A stretch of 64,000 bases of DNA from Valencia hispanica (taxonomy: Eukaryota > Chordata > Actinopteri > Cyprinodontiformes > Valenciidae), in NCBI GenBank assembly GCA_963556495.2, contig OY747721.1:28008349-28072348 (forward strand), read 5' to 3'. Positions 1 through 12,968 of the stretch are shown in pieces. The position numbers and the translations under genes are program-made. The number at the start of each line of letters is the position of its first letter. Position 1 is the stretch's first letter. The notes under the pieces are model-generated. The model was not told where the DNA came from and did not search any database. It saw nothing but the letters and a program-made list of their open reading frames with translations.

Positions 1-371
1 ACAATGTAACCAGTTGGTGAACAGGCAACACACACACACAAATACTGGTCCTACGGTATTATGTTGAGATAACATTACACAACCATGAAGAGGCAGCCTC
101 TGGCTGAGGTTCATCAGACATTAAATTTCTTCCCAAACCTAAAACACTTTTATTTTGGTTTTTAGTCCATCTGTCTTTTTATTTTTAGTCTTTAACCTGT
201 GAAGCTTTTAAAACTGCCACTGTGTTGTTGTGGTTTATTTTTGTGCTCTACAATTTACTGAAATTACATTCCAATTTGAGCTCCAAGTAATCACAGAAAC
301 CATTTAATCAATCAGTGATAATTTTTAAATGATTTGGACACATTTCACTTGACACAGTTTTCATGCTTTTG
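1..371. other. non-coding stretch, nothing recognised
   Basis: AT-rich sequence with a very short CA run near base 30. No open frame, splice pair or repeat end is convincing here. Confidence 0.5.
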
Positions 372-917
372 TTAGAGGAACTCAACCCCTACCAGAGTCT
401 TACTCCACCCACATTTCCTGTTAGAAAATGCGCCAATAGGAGGCCTTACCTGGCAGACCGAGGGACAATATTTAACAGCAAAGCAATTAACACTAAATAA
501 TTACCTATAATACGAAAAGCAATGCTAAAGATCCTAACTAAATTCTGTGATAAAAAGTCACTAACCTGTTAAGCGGTGTCAACTCTTGCTTGCTATTCCA
601 ACTCGCTACAGAGGCGTGGCCGACACTCTGCTGCTTTTTTACTCCAAAGCAGCAGTGCAGCTGACATCACATGAACCCGCCAACATCACATGTAACAGCA
701 GAGCAAGTAGGAATGGCTGATAAATATTCAAATGTAGTGCAGACTTTCAACCTGAAGAGGACGCCACACTGACTATTTTTAGGCAGAAAATTTATATTTT
801 AAACAAGATGCACTAAAATGCTAAACATAATGACTAAACATGTAGACAGCACTATTAGACACTCATTTATACAGTTTATTAGTATAAAAAGTAGATTTGG
901 GGGTGAGTTGCTCTTTA
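372..917. mobile_element. Harbinger-like MITE, TTA target duplication
   Basis: A roughly 540-base non-autonomous DNA element. The left end reads GAGGAACTCAACCCC after TTA (372-374). The right end, reverse complemented, reads AGAGCAACTCACCCCC and is followed by TTA (915-917). A 3-bp TTA duplication with short inverted ends is typical of PIF/Harbinger elements. The interior has no transposase and resembles an abundant fish repeat I recall. The family call is inference; the ends and the TTA pair are seen directly. Confidence 0.55.
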
Positions 918-3259
918 AGTGTAATGAATGCAACGTGTTTTTATACTCCAAGTAATCATGTTAAATTATCGTCACTTTTCTATTGACATAACTCTGGCGG
1001 TTATTTTCAAGCAGTCCTGGGATGCTCAAACTGCAATTACCGGTTATTGAATTATACCTCCTGCTCCTTTTGCAAATAATCAGAAAGACTGAGTTTTGTC
1101 TTTCAAACAGCATCTAACCATTCAGTTCTCTATAAATTAAACTTGGTACAAACTTCCCATAATCCCTTAATAGTCTTTCAGTTTTTGTTTTATCTTCTTG
1201 TCCCAGCATTTAAAATATTTTACTCCAATGATATGCACTAAAAATATAGTCTTAGAAAATATTTTCTATTTTAAAAGGTGTTTGTTGTTTAAGGTAGCAT
1301 GTTGTTGATGATTTGTGTATATATTTTCAGTTTGTGGAGTTATAGTTATATAGTAATTGAGCAATGTTTCATTTTATCCCACTCAGATCAAACAAAAAAA
1401 TTCTTTAAAATAAAACACAACAGAAAAAGGGCTCATACACCTGACATTTAAATCAAAGCATTTCTATATCAAAGCTTTTTCTTTCCTGAAGCCTCACTGA
1501 TGGGAATGGGTGACGTTAGATGGTTATAACAACTGAGCATGTATTGATTTATCTTTTTCATTTATGTCCATATTGTTCCCTGCTGTCTTTTTGTTCATCA
1601 ACAACATAAATCCTTCAAATCTCTTGTTAATTGTCAGTGATGATCTGCAGTGAAGCACTGATTTGACCATGATCAGCTTATTCATCAGCACAAACTTAGG
1701 CACCATTTCCAAAAGCTTTATGTTGCATTTTCTTAGTGGACGTCCACTTTAAATGCACAAATCGATATTTCATGAACGTAAAAATGCTGCTCAATCGAAG
1801 CGTAACTGGTTTGTAAGCCAAGGCCTTAAAATCGATCGTAAATCGTCCTGTTGTGTGTAATGGGCTCCACTTTGATTCAAGCAATCTTTTTGTAAGAGAA
1901 GGTGACACGTTTACAGCACCTAAACTTGCATTAATGTAATGAAAGTCTTCAAAGGAAACCTGGTCGTTTCAGTAATAGTTCACTTGTCATAAACCTTGAA
2001 AATTGGCAACACAGCAGAATTCTTATTGGAATTTTTTGTTTTTCATGTTGCAGCCATTCATTTCTGCATGCGTTTTTCCTTAAACAATTTACCATAAGTT
2101 TAAAGTGCTGTCTGTTTATTGTGGCTGAAGCTTTTATCCTTTCAGTTTGTGGGACATCATGTTGACTCTTTTTCCTGCATCTGTGCACTGGTCCATTTCT
2201 TCAATTCCTACTTGAGTTATAGCTGAACATGTAGTTGAAGCAAAATATTTTTCACTGTATAAAAAAGGAAAACCAAGATGATAATGATTTGCTTTGTAAG
2301 CATCTTATTCACTAGACAGAAGTTGATTTGAGGCACATCTGTGGGATGTATTTTAACCTCTTATTGAGAGATCTGCTTGAAAATGACATGCCCAAAATGG
2401 ATTTACTATATCTCAGGAACTACAATTTTTGTTGGTCTGATATCAAAATAAACGTAGCACTCCAGAGAATACACTAGAGGTATAAAAATCAACACCGTGT
2501 TACTGGGTGAAAGTAAATGATAATGGCTTATTGTAAAAAAACGGAGAAAAAAAACATATCTGCCTAAAGATGCACTTTGTGAATATTCGTTTGAAAATAT
2601 GCAGTTGCAATCCAGAACCTCTATCAGACCACAGTATAGGCTCTGACCATTTACTGCGCCAAAATTCATGCAAAAAACAGTGAAGCGGGGACGTTTTGGA
2701 GAGGTATTAGGTGATAGATTTCCATGCAAACCTACCAAATGAGTCATTTTGAAATATCTGTTTTTTTTTCTTAGGTTCTACTTTCCCCATTTAAATCTTA
2801 CAATAGATGGTCATTCCATCAACAAAGTAAGATTCAAGGTATTCTTCTGTGCACTCTGCATTCTGTGTCTTAAAGCAATCACATCGGTAGGAAACTGGGA
2901 CAATGGATTATAAGAGCCAAGTGAAAATATTTCCTCAAACATCGATTTATGACCATTGAAAAGCAAAGATGAGACTGAATTTGTTATTGGCCTAATGAAA
3001 TGAGCTACATTTTTCCTCTTCTTTGGCTGCTGGTTCTTTAAGTTTTGCACGTAATGCGGTGATACTTATTCTTTGAAAGAGCAGAGTTTGGGCTTTAACT
3101 TGAAAAGGCGCTTGTGCGGGTAGGCTCATGTTGCACTGTAATTGCTGTGGATTCTTTCAGGTATAAGTCTAAAGCATCTATTTAAAATTTGTCATTTAGC
3201 TGGTTAGTGTTGGAACTGGGTGGTGTTGAAGTAGAAAATATTGTTCCTGTCATCTGGAC
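918..3259. other. non-coding stretch, nothing recognised
   Basis: About 2.3 kb of AT-rich sequence. Short antisense open frames occur at 2406-2747 and 2811-3050, but they have low-complexity composition, no plausible domain and no supporting splice sites. I see no repeat ends. Confidence 0.45.
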
Positions 3260-4072
3260 CAGAGATCCCCAATCCCCGGACTGGTACCGGGCCGTGGGTG
3301 AGTTGGTATAGGGCCATATAGAATAAATAAATAACTTTCAGTATTTCCGTTTTATTATCAGTCTAAATTATGTTTTTTAAATTTTTTTTTAGACTGGATT
3401 CTCTCTGTTACACCTGGCTATAACTGACTCTTGAAGCATGTCAAGATGCTTGCCTCGGTCACGTGAAACGTCACAGCTAAAAACAAACTTCACAAGCTAG
3501 TAAAATGATTAAAAATAGAGGTCTCTGAAAAATATCTTTGCGAAAAGGAAAGGGTTAAGTGAAGAGACAGAAGAGCCTCAAAGAAAAGAAAGCTACATTT
3601 AACAGACCCTACCAGGAGTAATAAAATATGTATTTATCATGAGAGGCAGTTTCAACGGACCAAGTCCCCGCTTTGTAATGAGGCCATGAAGCCTTTAAAA
3701 CTGCCACAGACAGGACTCTCTCGTTACAGAGAAACAGCTACAGGGCTCCCACTGATATGGCGTTGTGATGAGTTGTATTTTTCATGCACTTTATATTGTT
3801 TTTATGGTAAATCCTATTTTAAAGGCATGTTTAAGCATTACCATAGTACCCAGAGAGGGCTAGGTGGCAGACAGGATGTTGCGTTATGATGTTGTCGCGA
3901 TGATACGAGAAGCGAATAAAGTTACGAGTACACATTTGATTTACATTTATTATTATATTTGTAAAAAATCCCAGTTTTTATCTTTTTATTTTGTTGTATT
4001 AATCTGCTGGTCCGTGTAGATACCATCTGATATTAAACAGGTCCGTGCCGAAAAAAAGGTTGAGGACCACTG
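3260..4072. mobile_element. Zaphod-like hAT element, internally deleted
   Basis: The left end begins CAGAGATCCCCAATCCCCGG, with a subterminal CTGGTACCGGGCCGTGG. The right end, reverse complemented, begins CAGTGGTCCTCAACC. This matches the CAGGGGTCCCCAACC terminal style known for Zaphod/Tip100-type hAT elements. The flanking octamers (3252-3259 and 4073-4080) agree at only about half their positions, so the target duplication has decayed or the ends are slightly misplaced. Near 3570-3680 a short lysine/glutamate-rich stretch may be a transposase remnant. No long open frame remains. Confidence 0.55.
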
Positions 4073-6814
4073 TTCTAAATGAGCCTTTCATAATGTGGAC
4101 ATAAAATATGCATATATTGGTTAATGTATAACACGTGTTCAATTTAATTTCGATGGAATTGCTGCTTTTTCCAGTATCTGGGGAGCTGAGGTTGTAGGGG
4201 TCATGAAAAAAATCAAAAGAAATTGGCCAAAATATCAGGAAGAGAATTGTGGACTCAATAAATGGTGTAAAGATCCAGATTACAGTTTATATTTAAAGGA
4301 AAAGGTTTTTTCCCCCCAAACCATAGACTATCATTGGACATGTAAGGAAATGTATTTAAATGTCTGACTTTATAAATTCATCCATCTATTGTCCATACCA
4401 CTAAATGGGGTTATCCTTACCGACCTATAACCCGAAAAGTTTCTGAATGAAATGAAGGGAAAGAGATGAAGGTGAAGAGATGAGGTGTCCACTCCATCAG
4501 GTGTTGACAGTCCTACCTGCTCTCTCTTCTACTTTAGTCTTTGACCACAGTTTCTGCCAATACCTATTGCTCCATAAATCTAATCTTGTCAATACCAGCG
4601 GCCATAAAGGCCTGAAAGGCTTAAGTCCCTCATATATGGAGAATTTACATCCTGCTGCTCTAAGGCTACAAGCTCAGTGATGGGCCCATATTTCCTCTTC
4701 ATCACAGCTAACTAGAGATGAGCTGACAGCAGTAAGGGCTTCAGTGGTACCATAGATCAGTACTGGTCCATCTGCTTGTCATGTCTGATTGGGACATAAA
4801 TGTAACTAGCTTTCTTTTAAAGTCACCAGTGACGAAGAACATTTAGATAGCAATGAGGGGAGGGTTTTCTCTTGAGGGAAGGGCGGTTTGATGCTGCCAA
4901 GAGATGAACTCTGTGGATCACAGCTGATTGTTTCCACTCTACACAAACACAGACACTGAGCACTTGATGTAATTAAGAGGGTTTGATTTTTTGCACAATT
5001 TCCACTGCAGGGACAATTAGGACTATTGCTGTGATAGTCAGGGACACTCCAAATGTTAACAACCAAGGATCACAATTACCTTGTTTAAAACAGCAGCTGG
5101 CCAGCTGGTAAATAAATTTGTGGGCGATGAAAAGCTTGACAGACCCCAGCAGAGATGCCCTCTAGATTAAATGTGGCTCTATTAACAACAAAGGTTGTTG
5201 TTGCCGCTGGTGTTGTCAGTTAGGGTGCGTGGGCTGCTCAGGTATCTGTTACAGGAGGCACTAATGTGGTAGACCCTGGCTGAATAAACTGACCGTATAG
5301 TTGGGCCACATCAATTTAATTCCGTTAATTTATAAGATGTCAATTAACAACAAACATGATCTCAAAGCACTTAAGTGTCATAAGATGACCATATCCAACT
5401 GTATGGATTACAATTAAATCCAAATTGATAAAAACCTGTCAATTTATTGTTGGATTGGTTTGTATTTCTTACAGATGTTTAAGAAAGAATATAAAAAATT
5501 CCTGTTACTCCACCCTTTAACAGACACTGTATTCCCTTCCTTGCTTTTGATTGAGCAGAACATGGCTGAGACCCTACTGCTGGATTTTATTGCTGTAGAG
5601 TAACCAACTATGAAAGCAACATGATTAGTTAACTGCTGCGGGATATTTGGAAATTTAGTCTTAGCAATTGATGCTGGATTGACAGAATTTGAGGTGATCA
5701 GTTTGAGGTTACATGCTCCCCTTCAGAAATGGCAACGTATAAAAGGTCTGTGATGGAAATGGAACTCTATTCAGATGAGTAGAAATCAGAAGGAAGGAAG
5801 CTAAACAGACGAAAATCAAGAGCATGCAGACTTAAAATTTTGACACTGGTATTACAAACATGCCTTTAAATTTAATGCAGATCCTGCAAATATCCATCCA
5901 TTCTCCATGTGCTCAGTCTTACTCTGTGCTGGGAAAATGGCTACCCTGAAAGTTTTGTCAAGTCAAAGCTCAATCTAATAGAATGACCATGTAAATGTGA
6001 TGTTATGACCCTCTTGTAGGTGAGCTACCTTTGATCAGAGATCTCCATACAGATGGAAGTTAACTAACTGGGTTTAGCTGCACACTGTGGATATAAATCC
6101 ATAACACATATTTGTTGACTTCTTCATGTTCTTAAAAACTGCACATTTTTATTCCTTAGCTATAAACTTGTAATAAAAAGGCTATTTAAATTAATACATT
6201 ATTTCCATCTTTTATTGTTTTCAATGTTTTTCTTGATTTTCCGTCTTTCTTAATTGTAAACCATTGAACTTTGCAGTACAGTAGAAGGGTAGGAAGTCTC
6301 CTGAGCAGCCAGTTCAGGGATTCTCGTAGAGCAACGAGCCTCATGATGCGACACAAAAGATGGTTTTAAAGCTGCTCTGAATGGAAACAGCCTGGCCGGA
6401 TATTTCCCAGCCTGCTGTATTGTTTCCTGCATCCCAGCAGGATTATGCTCGATTCCAGCAATAACACCTTATTATTAGGTTTGGATAGTGCATTGCCTTT
6501 GTTTTACAGTGTTGACCCGCTTCAATGCTTCCCAGTAGGGTGGGTGGTTTTGCGATGAAATGGAGCTCTGGGACATTGATTTCTCTTACAGATCTTCTCC
6601 GGCACAAATATGATGGATGATATTTACAGAGAGGTTTGCTGCAAACCTCAGAACTTCAAGGTTTAAAATTGATGCCGAGAGAGGAGATGATGAAGATGAG
6701 CAGCTGGGGAAATCCTTCCAGCTTCAACTTAATCAGGAGATTGCTTAATGGTTTGTTTTTCCTGAGAAGTTCGCGAACTTTAAAAGTGAAAACTGGCTGA
6801 TCTTTTTTTTTTTA
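4073..6814. other. non-coding stretch
   Basis: Largely unique AT-rich sequence. Short open frames at 4480-4680 (+) and 4806-5066 (-) show no recognisable domain or splice structure. Apart from the degenerate repeat at 5308-5376 I see nothing to annotate. Confidence 0.4.
5308..5376 (-). repeat. degenerate retroposon 3' end
   Basis: The stretch reads like a decayed reverse complement of the terminal segment found intact at about 41355-41410, where GTGCCTTGAGATGACAT is followed by a GGCGCTA box and ATAAATAA. Shared landmarks are CAATTTAATT, AACAACAAACAT and ATCTCAAAGCACTT. Short and divergent, so only a weak call. Confidence 0.3.
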
Positions 6815-7440
6815 CAGTGTACTAAAAACCAAGAAATTTTAGATTTTGTAACATTGCAGCCATATTAAGGGAAAGTTGTTTAGAAATTTAAAGCAGGTTT
6901 AGGTTGCAAAACAATATCCCAAGCTGTAAACCTCTCCCAGTGAACTGTTCAATCCATCATCTGAAAATGGAAAGAGTACGACAACTCCAAGACATGTCTG
7001 GCCACCTACACTGACTGGCTAACATAAATCTGAGAAGCAGCCAAGAGTGACCAGGGCTCACATTAAATGGAAGAAAGCTATACATTAAAGGCTGGTTAGC
7101 ATTTGTTTCTTTGCTCTCTCGAACCTAGCACCCATCATTTGGCTAAGACTCTGTAGTTGTAGGCACCGACCATTCTTCTAGCGGCCAAGAGGCTCATAGC
7201 AACTATGGAGGAGGTCCAGCGATCTATTGCTTGGGTGGGAGAATTTGTACAGGACAATTATTAGTCGTTTACAAATCCTGCCTTTTATGGTTGAGTGGTA
7301 AGAAAAAAGCCATTGTTGAAGTTTGTAGTGTGCCACAAGCTGTGTAGAGGACATGCCACACCTTAGATTTGATTTTTTTTTTTTTATGGTTTGAAAACCA
7401 TGTAACATTTTTGTTTTTCACAAATATTTACTAATCACAC
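6815..7440 (+). pseudogene. Tc1-like transposon relic with transposase fragments
   Basis: A CAGTG end follows TA at 6813-6814. The next bases resemble the terminal repeat of the fish Tc1 family seen also at 46305-47937. From 6868 the sequence is readable as a Tc1 transposase helix-turn-helix region: pieces such as FKAGLGCKTISQAVNLS and TVQSII are visible but broken by stops. A later block (about 7185-7350) matches the family's middle region, with TMEEVQRSIAWVGE still readable. About 120 bases of foreign or rearranged sequence separate the blocks. The catalytic DDE domain is absent and a terminal-repeat piece closes it near 7400-7440. The element is dead; the right boundary is approximate. Confidence 0.6.
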
Positions 7441-10148
7441 AACGGCAGACCTTACTGTTTCAAGACTGTGTTCAGACTCATAAATACAAGAAGCCTTCTG
7501 TAGCATAACTTTAAAATATTTATTACATCTTTGTTGTTGGTTTTTTTTGTTTCTCCACTGAGTTGTAGCTTATAACAAAGACTGTATATGGTCAGATGTA
7601 CACATTGATTTTAAAGTGATTAGATTTATGTAAATAAATTTCAACATTATGTATGCTTTCAGCTCTTTTCTTTTTAAAGTCACTGAACGTTTGGTTATAA
7701 AATACATGGGAGTGAGACTTTCTGAGAAGATTACCAACAAAACATCCAGAAAAGGGGGCATGCTAAATAAATAATTTCACAATCCCTAAAACTTCTTAAA
7801 ACATCTGGTTGGAAAAACTGTCTGAGTCACTCATTGTCTCTGCTGATGATGGGGCTTTTCTAAAAGTCTTCAGTTTGGTTGTTGAATCTGTCTCCATCCA
7901 CACAGTTAATGCAATGTACTTCCACCTCTGGGGATTCTCAGAAAGCTCTCTATGCATTTATAAAGGTGGGACCCAAAGGAAACTAGGTTTAACTGCCATC
8001 ACGATTCCATCACAAAAGAGTTTTGCATGAAGAAAATGGAACTCTGGAATCGCAAACTGCAGGGAAATTATTCTATGCTGTAAAAATGTCAAATTCTCTT
8101 TACGTTCATTTACAGGTAACATTTAGTAAATTATATTTATAAGTGGGGTTTTTTATTTTAAAAATGGGACAAGGACACCAAATAACCCCACTAGGAGACA
8201 GAACTGTATAGAAAACAACTTTGTCATTCCAGTTTCTTCACCCAAAGCACATTAATTTATGTTTGCACAGTCTTTAGTGAGAACAGCAGGCCTGCAATGA
8301 GAGGAAAGTGATTAAAAATACATTGTTGGAATTATCTCACTCTGCAGTTTAGCGGGCCACCATTATCAATTATCCCGAACATGCCCCGCTGGTTAAACTT
8401 AGTAATTATCAGCTAGATGAAGTTGTCGCTGCAGTTTGGATCCGAGGGTGCGGTCTAAGCCTTAATATGTCTCACTTGATTTATTGTCAACTCTAATGAG
8501 GTTGGAGCACACCGCAGAACTGAATGTTTATGAATCGTTGTTTCTAAGAGATATGGAGGAATGTTTCTGCCCTGCAGTCCAATACATTTTAAAGGTAATT
8601 TGTTCAAAAGAGCTTTTATAGTTGAGTGACGCAGCAGGAAGTGACATTGTTTTTATGCACACAAAGACAATGAATGCAGGAAATGAGCCAAGAGATTAAA
8701 GTAATACCAATCCTGTTGGAATCCCACAGTTACCCATTCAAATCACAACAGCCTGCAGAACAAAACAGAAACGCAGATCTCCCAGTCTAACCACTATTAC
8801 AGTAAAACTCTCATCATGCACAGTCTTGTTCACCTCTGCACTTCTTAGAGTTACAATTTAAGATCCACAAATGAACGAAGTCATTTATTACAGTACTGAA
8901 GTGCCTAGTAACTGTTTGCAGTGAGAAAGGCAGTAAATGTGACAAATAGGATCATGGATCAGGATCATGTGGCAGATATTTAAGTAAATTCTAACACCAG
9001 AACTTGACTTTGTAGTCTAAAAGAAGAGAAATTAAATCTAATACAATTATATCAGTCTCCTTTAACTGTTTGCTTTTATTTTACATTGGTGTCCATTTAA
9101 ATTGTGAAGACCTGGATTATTTTGGGGTGATTTGTGAAAGGACAGCACTCGTTCTGTTGAAGCAAAACCCAGTTTGTTCATACTTGTAATCCACAAGGCC
9201 CTAGCCAAGAAAAATGTCCCCTCAAATGGTACTGTAAATCAAAAAGGGCCTTACTCTGTTGATGCAGCGTGAGCACATTCAAATGCCAGCATCTGCATCC
9301 AAAAGCTGTCCATATTCATTTGTATTTGATTTACCATCGGTATAAAAAGCCTCTTGATTCCCAAAGGCCAGTAGTGTTTGTGACTTGCAGTTACCCATCT
9401 GCTTTTTTTGAAGTCTAATTCGGCACAAAAATATTTGCATAAATGTTACATCTGTTCGCTCTCCATGAAAACATTTTATATTTCAATCTAGCACATTTTA
9501 AAGCATTTGAGTTTGCATCAACCCTAAAATCAGACTAAGAACGAAGACAAGTTTAGTCATAAGACTAAATTTAGAAACTGATAACTGCCTGCTATTCATC
9601 AGCTCCTATTGTTTTTGTTGTTGCTGCTGTGTAAGACTTGCACTAAAACAAATTCTCACATATGTATTTAATTATGAAATTATTTTTTGTAACAGGATGG
9701 AATTCATCAGGGCATTTATTATATAATTTGACAGGAGAATGAGACTCATCCTGGTGTAAAACTGAGTGAGCAGTTTTTTTCTTTTTCTTTTTGTCCTTTG
9801 ACTGTAAAGCTCAGGGTTACAGTTCTTTACAGTTAAATTTTTTTCCCACCAAGTATTATAAATTATGCTGCCTTAACTCTTTAGGCCCCGGGGTTTTATA
9901 TCATCCCATGTATGTTTCTTTATTGGTGTTGCATGAGATCAGATAATGTTCTTAAGTCACTGATGTGATTTATGAGTAGCAGTTGTGTAAATGCTTCAGC
10001 GGTGATACACATGTGTAGTATACAAGGCATGTTACAGCTGCAGCGCTGATGTTGTGGAACTTTGTCCCAAAAGTCCATGGCAGCTCCAATTATGTATATG
10101 TAGGAAGGCCATGCAGCAGCTTATTGTTGTGTTATTACAACACACACT
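7441..10148. other. non-coding stretch, possible regulatory DNA
   Basis: No coding signal. About 8320-8560 is less AT-rich and holds clustered homeodomain-like ATTA/AATTATC motifs. About 8600-8700 contains ACAATG-type motifs. These could mark a conserved non-coding element, but only alignment to other fish could show that. Confidence 0.3.
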
Positions 10149-10516
10149 TAGGGCTGGGCAATAAATCAATTTTATCGATTGATCGAATTTCCTGTTTATG
10201 AAGATTTCATTTTTGGATAAATCGAGAAAATCGGAAAAAATGTCACCAATGCACTCCAAGGGTTTCAGTAGTTCAAAGTGATGTGAAGGTCTACTTTCAT
10301 GTTTTACAGTGTGCATTTATTTGGTATTTGAATTCAGGTGAACTCCCAGAAAAGCTGATTAGAATAAAAGCAAGTTTTTAAAATATTTTCTGTCATTTAA
10401 AATTTCTTTTCAGGAATAAAAAGGGAGAAAAAAAATGAAATCAATTAAAAATCGGAAATCGGATTTGGCATCACACAAATTGAGATTTTATTTTCAAGCC
10501 ATATCGCCCAGCCCTA
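10149..10516. mobile_element. hAT MITE with perfect 8-bp duplication
   Basis: A 368-base element. The left end is TAGGGCTGGGCAAT and the right end is CATATCGCCCAGCCCTA. It is flanked on both sides by CACACACT (10141-10148 and 10517-10524), an exact 8-bp target duplication, the hallmark of hAT transposition. It has no transposase. The interior is rich in ATCGAT/AAATCG motifs. The flanking octamer is CA-rich, which slightly weakens it, but matched ends plus length make the call strong. Confidence 0.85.
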
Positions 10517-10524
10517 CACACACT

Positions 10525-11465
10525 AGTGTCACAGGGTGTTAATCTTTTCTTACTTTAGTGATTGTTGTTTAACTGTTCTGGTTGGTTTATAATGACATAC
10601 ATTGCTATTTTTGTTTTTTTTTGCTGGAAAAGGCAAAGTGCAGTGTTTATTATATTTTCTTTTTCCATGAATAGTATTGACTTTCTTTATTCTTGTGTGT
10701 GGTCTCAATCACTTCCCAGTGACTCCATCAGACTCCATCATTTCTGTTGTTGTTTCTTCTAGTTTTCAGTATTGTTTCCTCTTCTCCCCCCCCCCCCCCC
10801 CCCCCCCCCCTCTTCTGCCAGATTTCTGTGTCGCCCTCACTGCAGGAACTCTAATGCATTTTAAAAAGTTGCTCATTAGCAAAGCAAATGAACGGACTGA
10901 GCAGCCAAGATCCTGCAGCCAATCTTGTTCCGGATTTGCTCCTTTCTCGGACTCTTACTTTCCCACACTTCTCCTTACCTTACTGTGACTTTTATTTGCA
11001 TGATGAGAACACGTCTGACTTTCCGGCGTGCTCAGAGCTTTCTTAGAAAGACTGTAAGTGATCAGAATAGGTTACATTACTGAGAGTAGCGTTACTCCTT
11101 TACAACCATTCTCCTGAGCACACAGACAGAAGCTGACTCATTGTTACTGCTTTCATAACTGCACGTCCCACTCCTTCCACACTTTGAAACGTTTTGAATT
11201 ATTTGACAAGAAAACAACCAGTTTATGTAACAGGCCTTGAACATTACTACTAGCTCAGTTATTTGGAGCACATTTTAATACATAATTTCCAAAAATAATT
11301 TGTCAAACTTCCATTGCTTTAAGACAGAATCTGATGACCCTTTATGATTTCTTGAGTTTATTTTCATTTTATATAGCATTCTGAATGGAAACAGACACAA
11401 TTTAAAGTGAGATTTTTTTGCTCCGGTTTTCTCAGTAATCAACTAACTGAATATAAAATAATTTA
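10525..11465. other. non-coding stretch
   Basis: A + open frame at 10677-10988 crosses the poly-C tract and has no recognisable domain. A good-looking 3' splice site at about 10840-10852 is followed only by stop-limited frames. I make no gene call. Confidence 0.4.
10786..10810. repeat. poly-C tract (25 C)
   Basis: An uninterrupted run of about 25 cytosines after a pyrimidine-rich segment. Its exact length is prone to sequencing or assembly error. Confidence 0.9.
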
Positions 11466-11491
11466 CAGAAAATTAGAGTACCATGCAAAAG

Positions 11492-11676
11492 GGACATCGT
11501 GTGGTTAAAACGGGCGCCCCATGTTCAGAGACCTCAGTCCTCGAAGCGGTCGTCCCCGGTTCAGCTCCGCCCTGCGAATATTTAATCAAATGTCTCCTCC
11601 CCCACTTCTCTCCCCTTTCTACACACTGCCCACTGCTAATAAAGCGTGCTGTGGCTACAAAACCAAAAAAAAAAAA
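11492..11676 (+). mobile_element. tRNA-type SINE with 17-bp target duplication
   Basis: A GC-richer 185-base unit ending in about 13 A residues. CGGTTCAGCTCC resembles a tRNA-derived B box, and the 3' part has a CT-rich stretch and AATAAAG before the tail. It is flanked by a 17-base direct repeat, AGAGTACCATGCAAAAG at 11475-11491 and AGAATACCATGCAAAAG at 11677-11693, with one mismatch. A long direct repeat plus an A tail is diagnostic of LINE-mediated retroposition. The target is the terminal repeat of the surrounding Tc1 element. The SINE resembles common percomorph SINEs I recall, but I cannot name the family with certainty. Confidence 0.8.
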
Positions 11677-11873
11677 AGAATACCATGCAAAAGTTCATTT
11701 ATTATAGTAATTCAACTTAAAAGGTGAAGCTAATATATAATATAGACTCATTACATGCAAAATAAGATATTTCAAGCCTTTATTTGTAATAATTTTGAGG
11801 ATTCTGGCTTATGTACAGCTTATTAAAACAAAATTCAAAATCTCAAAAAAAGTAGAATATTGTGAAAAGGTTA

Positions 11874-12862
11874 ACTAAGTTATACTTCTCCATCTGCGGA
11901 GGTGCGGAGACAGGCAGTGCCATTATCCCTCAACGCAAGCACAGAGTTAGTAGTGGGCATATAAAAGTTATAAGGTAGAAATGATATGCATTTAGCCAGA
12001 GGTAGAGATTTTGACTGTACTGGCCTACTGGGGTTTGCTGTCTTCCATTTAATGGAAAAGAAACCTGTTGAACTTGAAGCATTTTTAAAAAAAAGATTTG
12101 AATATTTTTTAAATGCATTTTGCACAATGAATGATCTTTAAATGGCATTCTATAATTTTTTGAAGTTCTGCTGCAATGTATCTGGAAAGTGAGAATGTCG
12201 TTTTCACATAAAGAAAATAATATATCGCAATAGATCTTATCGCACATACGTTAGATTATATTGCAGTTTAGATTTGAGGCCATATCACCCAGCCCTACAC
12301 GGAGTAGAGCCCAATTTTTTAACTTTCCATCGATCGCAACAGAGTACACGTCTGTGATTGGTCAGCCCAACATCAGGCCCAGATCATTTAACCAGAACGG
12401 TGCTCTATAGTCGACATAATTAGTAGTCAATGCAGCTTTTGGGCACTAGATGCTTTATATTGCAAAGCCAGTTTATCTAATATGGTCTTTTGGCGATTTT
12501 GAACACCAGGAGGTGTAAACAACAACTAAACAGACTGCAGTTTGTTTGTTTGTTTACTTGCATTTTTATAGTATTCAGTGAGCTGTACTTTTAGTCAAAA
12601 GCTTTCCAGCTCAATCAAAACTCACTCTGTTGGCCATTGCTCCTTGAGTGGATGTGCGTTTACAAGCTGAAGTAAATAAACTGTAGTCAACCAGAGACAT
12701 CACTGCAATGGTAAGCAGACCCACCAAAGGTCTGCACCCCCTGCTGTCCTTGTGGAGAATTGCTATGCAACTCTGACACACCAATGGAGAAGTACAAAGG
12801 GAAAACGTCTCCATCAATATGTGTGGGTGCAGACTTACTGACTGAGAAGTATAAACAAAGCT
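11874..12862. mobile_element. Harbinger-like element inside Tc1
   Basis: Comparison with the Tc1 copy at 30329-31597 shows that Tc1 sequence breaks after GAAAAGG and resumes at GGCTCAAAATG. The break is bounded by TTA at 11871-11873 and TTA at 12863-12865. The insert ends are imperfect inverted repeats sharing TTATACTTCTC: left ACTAAGTTATACTTCTC, right (reverse complement) AGCTTTGTTTATACTTCTC. A TTA duplication suggests PIF/Harbinger. After removing the hAT MITE at 11948-12297 the element is about 630 bases. No transposase is visible. Confidence 0.55.
11948..12297. mobile_element. hAT MITE nested in Harbinger-like element
   Basis: A 350-base element with left end TAGTAGTGGGCATAT and right end GGCCATATCACCCAGCCCTA. 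The flanking octamers are CACAGAGT (11940-11947) and CACGGAGT (12298-12305), 7 of 8 identical, fitting a hAT 8-bp target duplication with one later substitution. Internal blocks (TTAGCCAGAGGTAGAG, GTTGAACTTGAAGCATTTTT, TCTGCTGCAATGTATCTG) are shared with the 600-base copy at 24629-25228, so this is a shorter deletion derivative of the same family. Confidence 0.8.
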
Positions 12863-12968
12863 TTAGGCTCAAAATGTCAAACTCTAATTAGCTAATTATT
12901 CCAAAACACCTACAAAAGGTTCCTGAGCCTTTAAATCGCCTGAGTCTGATTCTGTAGGAATCAGAATC

